This document shows positions 11,070 through 23,020 of a stretch of 64,000 nucleotides of DNA, piece after piece. The notes below the pieces were generated by a model. The model was not told where the DNA came from. It made no database searches and was given only the letters and a program-made list of their open reading frames with translations. The stretch comes from Byssothecium circinans (Eukaryota > Ascomycota > Dothideomycetes > Pleosporales > Massarinaceae): positions 618,282-682,281 of the forward strand of contig ML976996.1 in NCBI GenBank assembly GCA_010015675.1. The letters run 5' to 3'. Made by a program: the position numbers and the translations under genes. The stretch's first letter is position 1; every line of letters begins with the position of its first letter.

Positions 11070-14000
11070 GTAGGGGAGAAGAGGAGGGTTGACGGGCGAA
11101 ATGGGGGATGGGGATGTGTATGATGATACGATTGATGGGCGAGATTGGGGAGGGCAGGGGATGGCGGGTAGTGGCGATGACGACGACGATGATATCCAAA
11201 AGAAATGAGACCAGTTACACCGTAATGTCGTGATGTGTTTGAGGCGTTCCGAAGAGCTGACTGACTTTTGCCCGCACGACCGTACCGTACTTTCTAATCC
11301 AGAAGAGGTAACGCGAAGGTAGTGATGACGCTCATCGTCATCATAGTCCTACTACCACAATCCCTAGTTCTACCCACTTCCCCAGAAGACGGACTTTCAT
11401 CTTCACCTTTCTTCCACCACACCACACTTTCCCACCAACCACTCTCGTCGTCAGGCGCGAGCAGCATCTCACCACCTCTCCCTCAATTCCATTTCGCTTC
11501 CGCAAGAGGAAAAAGAGAAAGAAAAAGAAAAAGATCAAGACAGAGAGACTTGCAGCATGCACTGCCGATCCGATATGGAAGTTTTTAGCGCACATACGCA
11601 AGTAAGCAAGTAGGCAAGCAGGCAAGCAGGTGAACAGGCATGTATTGTTTCCCATAATCCTTTTGGTCTTCTTTTTTCTTTCCCTTTCATAGTGTTTTTC
11701 GTTCCGTTTTTCAATTTCCCTTTTTCGGGTCCCACGGGTCGGTCCCTGTGGGAATTGAAGTTGGGCGGTGTGGTGTGAGGGGAGAGAGGAAAGGTGGGTG
11801 GGGAGGGGTTTATATAGACTGGGAGGTGTGAGCGTGAGGTGATGGATGTGGGGTGATGGCGTGAGGGGGGGGGGTGTTGTACGCTAGATGGCACTGTTCA
11901 TGGAGGAGGGGGGATTGTGGGGAAGAAGAGGAGTGTTGTTGAGCACCATAATCATCATCATCAGTGCCTGGTGCCGACTTCTCCCATCCCCATGATACGA
12001 CGCAGAGAGTTAGTTCCTGCTTTCCTGCTCGTGTCACAATACTGCTGCGTGGCAGTTTTTAGACAAGGCGGGCGGAGAGACCATGGGTATTCGCTTCATA
12101 TATTTATAGTAGAGAGTAAGGCAATCGGCAGTCATTTCGACTCTCTCTCACATATTCTGTTTCAAGTCGTCAGGCTCGGCGCAAGCATGGTAGGGCACGT
12201 ACGGTGTGTGAGGAAGAGACGAGGTCAGACATGGGTATCGTATTAGTCAAATTCTTTTTTTTTTGAAGCGGACATGACACTTCCGAATTTGCGTTTTTAG
12301 TCGATGGAATTGACGTGGGCAGGTACTATGGAGTGTGGCGATACATTGCAGTCCCAGACAGACAAACAGAGCCATTTTGTTTGTCTTTCCCCGTTTTTAT
12401 GAAGCAGACATACAAGATGTGGAACCATTCTCTCAGTCAATGGAGTTGACGTGGACACACGGTGTGGTAAAGAGACGAGGGAGGGAGAGGGCGGAGAGGA
12501 TTATATAGCAGTTCGGGGTCGTAATTGGATGGGTGGGTGGATGGACAGGAAGAGAGGGGGTGTGTTTGAAAGGTCCATGTGTAGTTCGTAGTGCCCCGTG
12601 TACTTCATAGTTTCTCTGATGACGATGCTTGTCACCATCACACTTGGCTCGGGGATACTTGCTAATATCTACCGTACCTGTCGTCGAAGTCACATTACTA
12701 GAGAGGAGGAAAGACGTAGGAGGAAAAGCGAAAACATGAAATAGAAGTGGTCAACCTTTGATCACCCCATAAGGAACTCGATTCCCCGTTTTTGGACACT
12801 AGGGTACATCCGTTGGGTGTGTGGTGGAAGGATGCTTTGAGCAGAAGGGTGTTTATATACTTGTATAGGTGTTGTCAGGAGATAATTTTAGGCCTGAAGA
12901 TGGGAGATTTTGAGCAGAGGGAGACGGTGGTGGTGGTGAAGTTCATCATCATCGTTGGCATCAGTATCAGCATCAAAGCAATGGGAACATACACGGTTTC
13001 GCTCTCGTTTTGGCTCTTCCGTTACCATACGCACAGGTCTCTCTTATGAGATCAATGTTTTTCGTATTTGGTGAATGTGAATACGTAAGGGGCCAGGAGG
13101 GGAAAAGAATGACCATTGCTTCAAAGGTCTTCTGGTCGCACCATGCCTCACAGATCCCTCCGTTTTTGGTACGAAAGATTTGTGCTGTGCATATCGTTGT
13201 GCGAGGGCGGAAAAGAGATGTTAGGAAACAGAGGTCTCTAAGAATAGAGTTTGAGATCTTGGTAGAGACATAGAGTTATGGTGCTTTTTATTTTCTTTTA
13301 CTTATGACGAACGTTGTTCGCGGTCTTACGGACAGATAGAAACGTCCTATACGGCATCTTCTGAACTCGCTTTTCTTATCAAAAACATCGTTCTTGATAG
13401 AAAGGAGGCTATCCATGCGTGCTTTGGATACACATTTTAGGCAAAACGTTGGGACAGTATTCTCCTTGTTTTAGGCAAAGTTGGAGTTGGAGTGTGGAGT
13501 ATTAAAAGAATTATTAGGAAAAAGATAGCAGCTTCTATAGATATAGTTATGATAGCGGCGTTTAATTCATTCTAGGACGAAAAGGGGAGTAAGTACAAAT
13601 AACGATATTTCTTAGTAGGGTCGAGCTCAGCACAAGACCGCCATCAAAAGCATCAAGCTTAAATTTTCCGTCACGTCCACATATAAAGAATCAGGGCTCT
13701 GATTTCAAGATTCTCTTGCTTCGTAAGAGGGAGAAGGAGGAAGAAGCAGGAATCATATCCGTTTTACTTATTTGTTTTAGTTACGCGGACATGCAGCGCT
13801 CGAATGCTGCTTTAATAACTCTTCAACACATTTGCGCAGATAGTAGAGAGAAAGGTAGTGCTTAGGAAAGAGGGGTTTATATAGTCCTTCCGAGGAAGTA
13901 GAAGGCTGTTGTGCGTTAGATAAGAGTAGTAGGTTTCCAACTTAGCTAGCTAGTAGACTAACATCTTCTAAAAGTCGATTCTCCCATGGACAGCCAGCCG

Positions 14001-15851
14001 TAAAGGTTTTTAGTGTTTCAAAAACTTAGAGCCACGAAGCTAGAACATTACATGTATAGGTTGGTCTTTTTAATCCGCAACATGAATAAGGCTTCATGGT
14101 TTTAAGTAGAAGCGTACTTAGGAGAAGTATCTGGTTATAAAAGGGAGGGGTATTTATATATATCTTATCTCTTAGGATCTTATCATGAGTTTTTACTTCC
14201 TTATAATTCCGCGGGATGGCTCTCATCGTCAAATCTTGACGTGATGGTATTATGCCAGCGTTGGTGCGGGAAGGAACTCCAGATTCTTCGACATAGGAGT
14301 ATGTAATGCAGGTTTCCCTTGTTTCGTAGGAGCAGGTCTGAGAGCGCAAAGACGTTCATTGTCTGTTAATGCGTGTTTTAATCGCAACATAATTCTTCCG
14401 GATCATGTTTTTAGAGATCCTAGAGTGCCTCGAGAAGTGTGGAGGAAGAAAGGAGGAAGGATTGCGGAGGCTTATATGTCCTGTTTACTAACTGAGATAC
14501 CTTGTTAGGGATGGTAGGATGCTGTTCCGAATCTTTACTATGTCATAAATGTCTGCCCGTGGATTACAGTCGGACGAAAAATTTGTTTGCAGATACGGCT
14601 GCAAGCACATGTGACCTCCGAGATACATAAAACCGTGCCAAACAAACAATCTACTTGTGTTAATTCTCAAGTCCTGGTCTGTGGAACCATCAAGCTTGTC
14701 GCGATAAATTTTCGATCGCAACATGGTCAATGAGTTTAACTGCTTTTGGGCAAGCACAAAAATGCAAAGTCTATGTGAAGAGAATTCCAAAGAGAATGCA
14801 AGGAGCTTATATACGTAACACGCCTCCTGAAAGCCTTACTGAAAGCGAATAATGACGCGAGGTGATATCCAGACTGCATGTGGGGGATCATATCATCAGC
14901 GATACAAATCTTTTTTTATAAGTGCATTTAAATATATATATAAGTTATATATATATATAAATATATAATTCAAGCAGCGCTTTTACCATGGAAGTCCTTT
15001 GACGGTAACTTTAGCTCATGCGCAGAAGTTCTGGCTGATTATGCATAGTACTGAAGCCGAAGACATGCAGTCCATGTAATGCTCGGCTACTTTGGATAGC
15101 GCTCATAAAGAAGTTTGGGGTCTCTTTTTGGTTCAAATGCCGCCATGAAGCTAGCGCGTAGATATGAGAAGAGTTGAGGGGAGAGAGCAATTTTGTGTAG
15201 TCATAAAATAACTAGAAATGTCCACCGAGATCGAGGTGCCTCAGTGGAGTCCATCATCAGAAAAGAGTGAGATTCGCATGAGGAATAGAAAGTGTCTCAA
15301 GTTCGGGTCGAATAAGCCAGTGAAAGGGAAAATCTACTTCATCAGCAGATAGCAAAAAGACCCCGGAGATCAGAGCAGCAGAAGCAGCAGCAACATATGT
15401 CTGGTTAACCACACTTTCGATTGACTCACAAGAGTCGTAATTTCATCTTTTAGTAGACTCCATCTTCTGTGCAGAGGAGGAATGCAAAGAGACTAAAGGA
15501 GGGATATAAATACCTTTGCTCGAACACTAGAGCGCGTAAATGAAAGAATTTAAGTTTTATTAAGATGATGAATATCTTTATTAAGAGATGAAGATGGAAC
15601 GTCCGGACAGAAGTCTCTTCCGTATTTTCTCCAACCTTTGACCGCAAAGCTTGCAAGAAACTCCTGACCACCTGGTCTCGGTCTTTACTCGATACTATTT
15701 ACGTCGCTGAAGGAAGGTATCCATCAGTTGTGTCCCGAATATCATGCGTATTCATTGGTCGGTTAATGCACGTGCAACAAGTTGCCGTCTCAATCGACCA
15801 GGTAAACCAACACTCCTTCACATTCAACATTATCATCCCTGAATCATCATT
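11070..15851. other. Gene desert with minus-strand TATA/pyrimidine/A-box modules
   Basis: No long ORF is supported in 4.8 kb. TATA-type sites read on the minus strand sit at about 11808-11816, 12099-12109, 12501-12508, 12852-12859, 13876-13883, 14151-14160, 14471-14478, 14807-14814 and 15503-15512. Most are followed (minus direction) by a C/T-rich stretch, and many have an AAAAAC or similar A-rich box within about 45-142 nt. In addition, 12.1-12.5 kb holds three decayed copies of a roughly 130-bp direct repeat. The AT content rises from 13.4 kb onward. Confidence 0.5.
12195..12480. repeat. Degenerate tandem repeat, about 130-bp period
   Basis: Seen directly: TCGATGGAATTGACGTGG (about 12301-12318) recurs as TCAATGGAGTTGACGTGG (about 12438-12455). 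GAAGCGGACAT (about 12265) recurs as GAAGCAGACAT (12401), again about 137 bp later. ACGGTGTG followed by AAGAGACGAGG occurs at 12201-12224 and at 12459-12480, about two periods apart. The copies are diverged and encode no shared ORF. Confidence 0.6.
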
Positions 15852-16990
15852 ATGATCAAAACTAGTATCATGATGGTACCTAATCTAGGCGAGTCGATTG
15901 GAATCACCGGGCGCCGCTACCTCTTCAAGGAGCTATTGCAAGCGCGACCGCACTTAGGTCGGGTGTGGTTAGCGACGTTAGTATTCCGCGCTATTCTACA
16001 AGTGCGGCCATTAATAGTAGTGAAGATCTGGACCAGAGAAATTCATCTTGAAAGACATCCCGAAAGACGTCTTTGCGGGTTTCAACGACATTATACGACC
16101 TCAACTTCGTGACAGCCCTCTTATACGACTCCCATTCGACACTATCAAAGATCAACGAATCTTCGTATATAAGTATCTGACGGATGACTTACTTAACCTT
16201 GTACGGAAGGGAGTCTCCATGATTGCAAAGAAAAAGATCCTCAAGACAACCTTGCGCGGCATCGCCGAATTGCACGATCATGATGTTGTTCATCTGGGTA
16301 GGTTTACGAATCCGCTTTAGCCTCGGAAGCCTCCGTGGAGGCGGCTAATGACCATAGATATCAAACCTGACAATATCATGGCCGATACTCATCGCGCCGG
16401 CGGAGAAACCGTCGTCGAACGAGTGCAAGTCACTGACCTTGAGAACGCGGCTTACCTCCCCAAAGGTCGATGCATCAAAGGAATGTTACCCGGCAATGAC
16501 AATTGGCGCAGCCCCGAAGGCCACTTGAAAGGAGATCTGAATAAGCCGTCTGATATGTTCTCATTCGGTGCCGTGGTAAGTGTAAAATCACGTTCAGTGG
16601 ATCCGCTAACAAATACAGTGTGTCTATACCATGCTTGGCCGTGTCATTTTTGGACCTGACGAAGACTTCAAGAAACATGTAGCCCAAGGTGCACTACCAG
16701 CTATAATACGTCTGCAAAGACAGGTGTCATATTTCGGCGACAAGGATGGACTGAATGGGCTGATGAAGCATGTCGGCGACGAGGAAGTCAATTGTGAGGT
16801 TTTGGGTATGCTTTGGGAAGATCGCGCTGCAGATTATCATCCTTATAAGCCATTTGCGGAGTGGGCGGAAGTTGATGACGAGGAGTTCAGAGATGTTGTT
16901 TTGAGGATGATGAATTTAGATCCCACGAGAAGGATAACAGCACGTCAAGCGTTGGACCATGAGTGGTTTTCGGGATCTGATATAGATTGA
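15852..16990 (+). CDS. Protein-kinase-like protein with DLE in place of DFG
   Basis: Four exons: 15852-15976, 16026-16297, 16358-16575 and 16619-16990, about 328 aa, with all phases consistent. The ATP-binding lysine is K51 (KFILKDI). The catalytic loop is HLDIKPDN with D133 and the downstream Asn. The DFG position reads TDLENA (D159, L, E). RSPE replaces APE, SDMFSFGAV is the helix F motif, and TARQALDHEWF marks the end of the C-lobe. Lys, catalytic Asp, Asn and metal Asp are therefore all present, so activity is possible despite the altered DFG. The first intron uses a weak GAAG acceptor. Starts at 15870 or 15873 are also possible. A paralogue lies at 58616-59695. The gene is alone on the plus strand between two module-rich deserts. 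The substrate is unknown. Confidence 0.78.
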
Positions 16991-18102
16991 GAATCACGCC
17001 TAATGCCCAGCACGGAATGAAGTAACCGTCTGTCACAAATTGACCGACTCCAGATCGAATCTTTTCGCCATCGACTCCCCGCTTTCCAACCAGTCCCTAA
17101 CATTTCATTGTATCACTCGGCTTTTAGACAGGCCACGGACTCAACATGCCAGTAGGGGTGTCGTGCTTCTAGTCGAATGGCACAAGGAGTTCAATGTAAA
17201 GAGTTAGAAAGTAGACGATGAGTGAGGTCCTTATACTCGCATTTCTGGCTTTTGAGTTGGCTACAAGCTTTTGTAATACAAGCTGAGACGCCTTGGAGAA
17301 AATTGTGAAAATAACAGCGACGATTCCGAAGTAGAGTTAGTGATGCTAAAGCTCAACATCACCATCACCGCAGTGCTTATCCGTTGTCTTCTCAAGCAAC
17401 CGCTCACCCGCAAATTTCCACTTTCCTAAACAGCGACCTCCCAATCTCCGAGCCAGACACATCAGCGAAGTCGTAGAGAGCTTTGATCGCTCTCCACCCA
17501 ATGACACCACCTCACATGCAACCAAATCTTCAACGTTTTTAGGGTACCGGACGCAGACGCAGACCATAAAGTAGAATAACTCAAATATTGGTCAGACTCT
17601 TCGAAGCAGTCAACGCAGTGTGAAGAAGAAGGAAACAGCGCGATATCCAGCGTAGTATTTATATCCTTCCACCTCCAACTCCAGCCGTTGGAAAGAACCC
17701 TAACACATCTGCTCAGATATTTATGCCGAAGCACAAGATCGCATGCATAGAGTTAGAATAAAGGTCATCACCATCATCACGAGCACAACCCGCCTTCCTT
17801 CCACGACAACGACCTACCAGAACCCACAAACTCACGCCACCACATCTCATCTCGTATTCTTAATTTTTCATCCCCAGACAATCCCTCCACCAACACACTC
17901 CTCCATTATCGAGGTGTAATGGATTTTAGAGAACCCCGGGCACAAGTCCATGTGTCGCGTGGCAGCAACTTTTGATATTTGCGTCCCAACGCGAGCGGCA
18001 CAATGTGAAGAGAGGAGATCTACAAGTAATCGAGGGGAATTTTATACCCTCAATCCCACAGCCGCAAACTGCTCAAGGACTAGCTTCTACGTTTCCAGAC
18101 AT
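16991..18102. other. Intergenic: two more minus-strand TATA/A-box modules
   Basis: No supported gene. Minus-strand TATA-like sites at about 17656-17666 and 18041-18048 are each followed, about 118 nt downstream, by an A-rich box (TAAAAAC complement near 17533-17541; CTAAAAT complement near 17922-17930). This matches the modules seen before the kinase gene. Confidence 0.45.
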
Positions 18103-18342
18103 TTAAGAGCATATAAGTGAGTCCCTAGTACTAAAAGCATCGATGACGAAACTCGCCATCGCCAAATCATGAATTCCTCTCCTCCGTACCCAATACGTTC
18201 CTCCAAAACACATATAATGTCCATCCGCCTGTAACGGAACAACACCTATGGCTGGAAAATAGCTGGTATTTTTGACTTCGTAGCCAAACATAGTTGGTAC
18301 ATCTCTTGAATCTTTGACCATTTCCCCCAATGTCTCATACAA
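18103..18342 (-). pseudogene. Protein-like terminal exon or gene relic, unrecognised
   Basis: A 79-codon minus-strand frame ends at 18103. Its composition looks like real protein (IGVVPLQADGHYMCFGG, then YWVRRRGIHDLAMASF). There is no good ATG; upstream it meets an in-frame TAG just after a possible AAGTAG acceptor. It could be the last exon of a small gene or the tail of a lost one. I do not recognise the family. Confidence 0.25.
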
Positions 18343-18519
18343 CGGCTACTTTTTTATTTCTAGAACCCTGCCAATATAACAAGTACGTGCATATTGGCAC
18401 CTTCCTTCCTGATCGACAAAGGCTCGTCTTGAATGGCAAAAATGAGCGGTGCTTCCCACAGAGTCGTCAGTGCCACGCATTTCCACATCTCCCAGTGTTT
18501 ACTGTCCCGCTTTCCCCCA

Positions 18520-19573
18520 CTATCCGCTCCCCTGCTGCAGCCGTAAAATACGAATCGCAGCCTCCTCAAATTCCCCCCGGAACTGCAGTTTCTCCAACCA
18601 CCTCTGGGGGATCTTCTCTACCCCATCCCTCGCACCAAGCAACCCCCCCGCGATAGCCCCGTTGGTATCACTATCCCCCCCAATCCGGACCACATCAACC
18701 AGCACATCTTCAAAAGGCCTTGGATCAAGCAGTGCAGCAATCGCCAGCTTCAGACTATTAAGCACGTAGCCAGACGAATTAAAAGCCACATCGCCTCGGG
18801 GACCATCACTCGCGATCTTCGCCAACGGGAGCGTCTCGCCGTCTTTTGATAGCATCTGTAACATTTGCGCAATCCAAGGTATTTGCGACTGTCTTGCCCA
18901 TGTCTACAGCTTCCTGCGGCGTCTTGTCGCCGCTGACGAGAGCAGCGACAGTCTCATTGTACGCTGCACAAGCGACCGTGCATCTCGGGTCGTTATGAGT
19001 GAACTCGCTGATAGCCATCGACTCGTCCCGTCGCCTCTCTGCTGTCGATGCAAACAGCCCCGTGGGAATACACCGCATCAGGCTCCCATTGCCCGCGCTG
19101 TCGATGCCAGCGCCAGATTTTGCCGGGTTCTTTATCTTCTTGTAGTGCTGGAGGCCAGTCCTCGTGGCGTTGCCAATGTCGATTGGACGTGTGCCTTTTT
19201 TGCGGCCTGGCCAGTTCCCCTCGTTCCATTGGAACGCGTACTCGGCTGCTGCTTTGGCGATGTTGAACTCTTGCTCTTGTACTGATGATGACTGTGACTG
19301 CGACTGTGTGCTTCCGGCCTGTTTGTGTTTGTTCTCCTCGTAGTCGAGGTAGGCTAGCAGGACAGCTCGCGTAAGATCCGTGTCATCTGTTGCTTGGCCG
19401 GCGGGCCAGTTGAGCGTGCCGCCCCCGATGATTTCTCGCAATCCGTGGGGATATTGCCGGATGATTTGGGACCAGGGCTTGAACTCAAGAGTGGCACCCA
19501 ATGAGTCGCCGCAGTGGACGCCTAAGAGGGCTCCGAGCGTTCTTGAGATACGGATATCGTTTGGTGAAGACAT
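18520..19573 (-). CDS. ADP-ribosylglycohydrolase family protein, frameshifted by one base
   Basis: The frame starting at 19573 (MSSPNDIRISRTLGALLGVHCGDSLGA in short pieces) runs through the first metal-binding motif TDDTD, then GNWPGRKKGTR and AGNGSLMR. It then leaves frame at an A4 run (TTTT at 18844-18847 on the plus strand). Dropping one A restores the reading AIKDGETLPLAKIASDGP and the second metal motif GGDSDTNGAIAGG, giving about 350 aa, the usual family length. No intron fits this point. The family removes ADP-ribose from proteins or small molecules using two Mg ions. Either the assembly has one extra base or the gene is freshly inactivated. Everything else, including the ATG, looks intact. 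Confidence 0.85.
18844..18847 (-). other. Frameshift site in A4 homopolymer of the ADP-ribosylglycohydrolase gene
   Basis: The upstream frame ends ...NVTDAIKRRRDAP and soon stops. The downstream frame carries the rest of the conserved domain. The change is exactly one base and falls in AAAA (coding strand), a common place for sequencing or replication slips. Confidence 0.7.
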
Positions 19574-20463
19574 TGGTTGTCTCGGTGGAGAAGATGGGTT
19601 TGGACTAGGAGGGGATGCTGCTTTGACAAATGTTGATGATGGAGTGAGTTTCTACCTATGCTCGAGTATTTGGCTGCACCGCCATAATAGCTGGAGAGTC
19701 GCGACTGTAAGTGGTTGCCTACTGCTAGCGCAGCACGTGGTAGTAAAAGTAGTCTAGCCTACATATGTAATCACACATGCAGGTGGCAATTTACCTTTTT
19801 ACTCAGAGAAACCATCAGATTCCTAGATCATCATCATCATCATCATTCACTACTCCATATTTTCATCACGCTGCTGCTCTTCCCGATCTCCTAAGTTCAC
19901 ATGTTTGCAGCTCTCGTTTTTCTTTCTTTCGCACCGATCTTTAAAAAAAAAAAAAGGAAGCCAAACACTACTTCCATTCCCCCTCTCATAGTGTTGGTGA
20001 ACATACGGCTTTAGCGAACCAACTCAAACCACCATAGACTGACGCTTCGTCGAGTTCTAGTAAAATCCACGAGTGAAGCTGTGTAAGGAAGAAGGGAGGA
20101 TCCCACCAAGACCAAGATTTTTATGCCGCGGAAAGCCACGCTAGCGAATTCGCACGTGAGTAACACGAGCACACATGCAGGGTCAGAAAGTCGTAGGACG
20201 ATCCAGCAAATTTTGCATGGAATTGGAATTGTACAGGATGGATTCATAACACACACAATACCCATACAGACATGATTGGAATTCCTTCATCTATAAAGCT
20301 TAAGCTTCTCACCAACTTCCATCATGGCGCCATGGAGCCCACACACAATGCAATCCATGTAATACACCTGAGGCTTCCAGAACTAAGAAGCTGGGCCGGA
20401 GCCTTTCCAATGGAAAGAAAATACCCGATTTAAAAAAGTAGGGATGCTCTACACATGACACAA
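19574..20463. other. Intergenic: ADP-ribosylglycohydrolase promoter and OSBP 3' region
   Basis: No gene is supported. It contains (ATC)n at about 19828-19847 and an A-run near 19940-19955. A minus-strand TATA-like site (complement near 20290-20298) precedes an unlikely 84-codon frame. Confidence 0.45.
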
Positions 20464-22520
20464 TCATGACTCCGCATCGTGGAACTCATCCTCTTCATGC
20501 GTATCAGAATCATACCTTCTCAGGGCTCTATGATGTTTATCAGGCTGGTCTTGCACCGAGTTCAACAGCTTCGACGGCGGGATTTCCTTCGCATAAGCAT
20601 GTTCCTTGTTCGCCGTGTTGTTTTCCGGCACGGATTGCGTCTTCGTCGGTGGGATTGCACCTTCAGTGATATGAATGGGATTATTCGGTGATGTCTGTTG
20701 TTTTGGTGCAGGTACAACGGGATCGCTGAGGTCGATCAGATCCCCAAAAATCTGTTGGTTTTGTTGCTGTGGAAGTTCGGGTTGTGATCTCATTGTTTCC
20801 AGGGTGGGCTGTCGAGTGGAAGGATGGTGGTCGGTAGATCCGGTATGCGTCCTTGAGGGTATGCTGAATTTGCGGGTTGGTGATTGGCCAGGGAGGATGG
20901 CCGCAATCTGGAGGATCTGTTTGGTCTGCTCTTCTGGAGTCTTGCCATCACTACACAAGAATTAACTCAGATCGCGTAAAAAACGATGAATGACTTACAC
21001 CTTGGCGTTGATGATCCAGTCCAGATCTTCTTCCCCTGCCCCCTTCCCGCCTGGCCCTTCATCTACCCGTCGGAAGAGTTGGGGATGCCAGTCAACACCG
21101 TCATTCATCCGCTTCGCAGCCTCTTCTCTCTGGATATTTTCTATCCGCGCTTTGTCCTCGGTCGCTGTGTCTTGGTCCTTTTGTTTCACGGCTTCGGTTA
21201 CGACGTGCCATAGTCGCTGTGACTCCCGCTCGTCCTGCTCTTCAAGTGGCCGAGCCTTTGGCGGTGTGTGTCGTGCATGCGTTGCGTCGAACAGAAGCTC
21301 TTTCTTGCCAGTCTTCGCCACAGTCAGCCTACCGTGAGTCACATATAAAGAGGTGGCGTCTAGTGCTTACCGTCAGATCCTTAATGTACATCTCCTGATT
21401 CCATAGACCTGAAAGCTCATAAAGGTGCTTGCCGGACTTGTCACTTATGAAGCCGCCGATGGCGTTGTATGTTCCACCAAAGTAGCCCTTGGTCTTGAAC
21501 TCGAGATCGGCCACCATCCCCGTTTCCGGACACCGGATGTAGCTGTGGTCGCCGAGCTCGTACTTCATGTTGCCGAACAGTATGCCGCGCGCATACATGT
21601 TGGGCTGTGTAATGAAGCTGCAATTGTCAGCCCCTATCCCAGTGACCGCAACTTTCAACATACAATCTCTCGCCTGTATTCAAGAACCTCATCACAGCCA
21701 AGCCCTCCATCATGCTGGCCGCCGAGTTGCCGAGAAACTTACTCCGCGGCTTCAGTGTGCCGTCTATCCGTATGTGGTGCTCGGGTGCCATGAAAAAGTA
21801 GCTCGACTTGGGCGGGTGATGCGACGTCTGCTCCGATATGTAGTATCCGCGCGTGTTGTCCGGGTAGTCCCAATAGCAGGTGAAGATCTCGCCGAGGATC
21901 GGATTCAGCGGCTTCTTCACTCCCCTACATTCACATCAGCTGGTGCTTGTGGGATATGTGTGCATGGGCAAAGCATACGGAGGTTTGATGTGCCAACCGC
22001 TGAGGTAGAACTTTGTCACGGCTACGAATCGTTGTACAGGGTCTTCGATCTTGGTCATGGGGAGGAGCGTCTCGGGATGTGCCATGAAACTATCACCAGC
22101 CGTCAGCCTTTTCATTGCCTTTGGAGTGTCCGAAGCCATCCGCGCACTTTGTTATCCTTTCAAGCATCGACCGCGGTTCCAATATAAACGTAGGCAGCGT
22201 TACGCGACTGAGGTCCGCACCGGGTCGCAGTTGCGATATAATGTGTGTGAGCACTGAATTTCCAAGTCAGCTCTTCTAGTTCCCCTCTCTTGAGCAATAT
22301 GTTGGCAGAGACGTACCGTTGCCCTGCTCCGCGTCCACCACCGTCTCGTCATCTGCCGTGACCGCATCGCCTCTCGTGGAGTCAGTCGAAGATCGGTTGC
22401 CTTCAATTTACGTTAGCCTCTACGGTCGCCATGGCATTTTTCTTGAGGAAGTTTAAGGGGAAATGGTGGACATGACGCACTTGTCAGCGAGTGCCGCCTG
22501 TGGCCGTGTCCGAGGACCAT
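20464..22520 (-). CDS. Oxysterol-binding protein family (Osh6/7-like) lipid-transfer protein
   Basis: Eight exons (in coding order): 22481-22520, 22317-22400, 22148-22253, 21979-22089, 21664-21924, 21371-21617, 20999-21312 and 20464-20950. All phases agree and the product is about 549 aa. After a short acidic N-terminus come [17 protein letters not shown] and HPETLLPM, then the OSBP block [10 protein letters not shown] and the family signature [23 protein letters not shown] follows, then KELLFDAT and the long Glu/Arg helix before DWHPQLF. There is no PH domain or ankyrin repeat, as in the short Osh4-7 class. These proteins carry sterols or phosphatidylserine/PI4P between ER and other membranes. 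The C-terminal 140 residues are a Pro/Gln/Ser-rich, probably disordered tail. The first exon (ATG at 22520) is an inference from splice signals. Confidence 0.92.
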
Positions 22521-23020
22521 GGTAGCTGTATATTGGTATGGGAGATGTTGTGGTGTGGATCAAGCGTTTAGTCTTTGAAGCAAACGTTCTAGGCTTTTGG
22601 TAGGCAGCAGGTAGGCGAATTGTGTAGGCGCGTAGAGCGACAGTGACATGGTGTGGCTTTGCACTGCCAGCAAGGAGTAGAGCGGCCAAGCGATGACGGA
22701 ACACGCGGAGGACGCGGGGGAAGAATTGACGGTAAGAACGCACGTGGGGGTATTCTGCCCCACCTTGTGAATCACTAAACAAACACATCTTAAAACATGA
22801 TTCATGTTGCTTCCTTTTCTTAGTGTCTACACCTTGAACTGCAACACAAACACATACGGCATCGGACGGGGTTTGAGGAAGAGACAACATGTCTTGACCC
22901 TCAACCTAACACCCTCACTCCACCTGCAAGCCAACCTGGCACCAATGACTCCTCAGCCGGCCACTCTTCGACAACCCAACATACATAAATCAAATGCGCT
23001 CAGAAAGCCATAGTGCCACG
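22521..23020. other. Intergenic: OSBP promoter
   Basis: No gene is supported. Several overlapping minus-strand frames have no domain features. This should hold the OSBP upstream region and the 3' flank of the decayed permease. Confidence 0.45.

Noticed and set aside
12433..12693. 86-codon minus-strand frame
   Set aside because: No ATG at its start. It runs across a TATA site and a C/T leader, which fits noncoding sequence.
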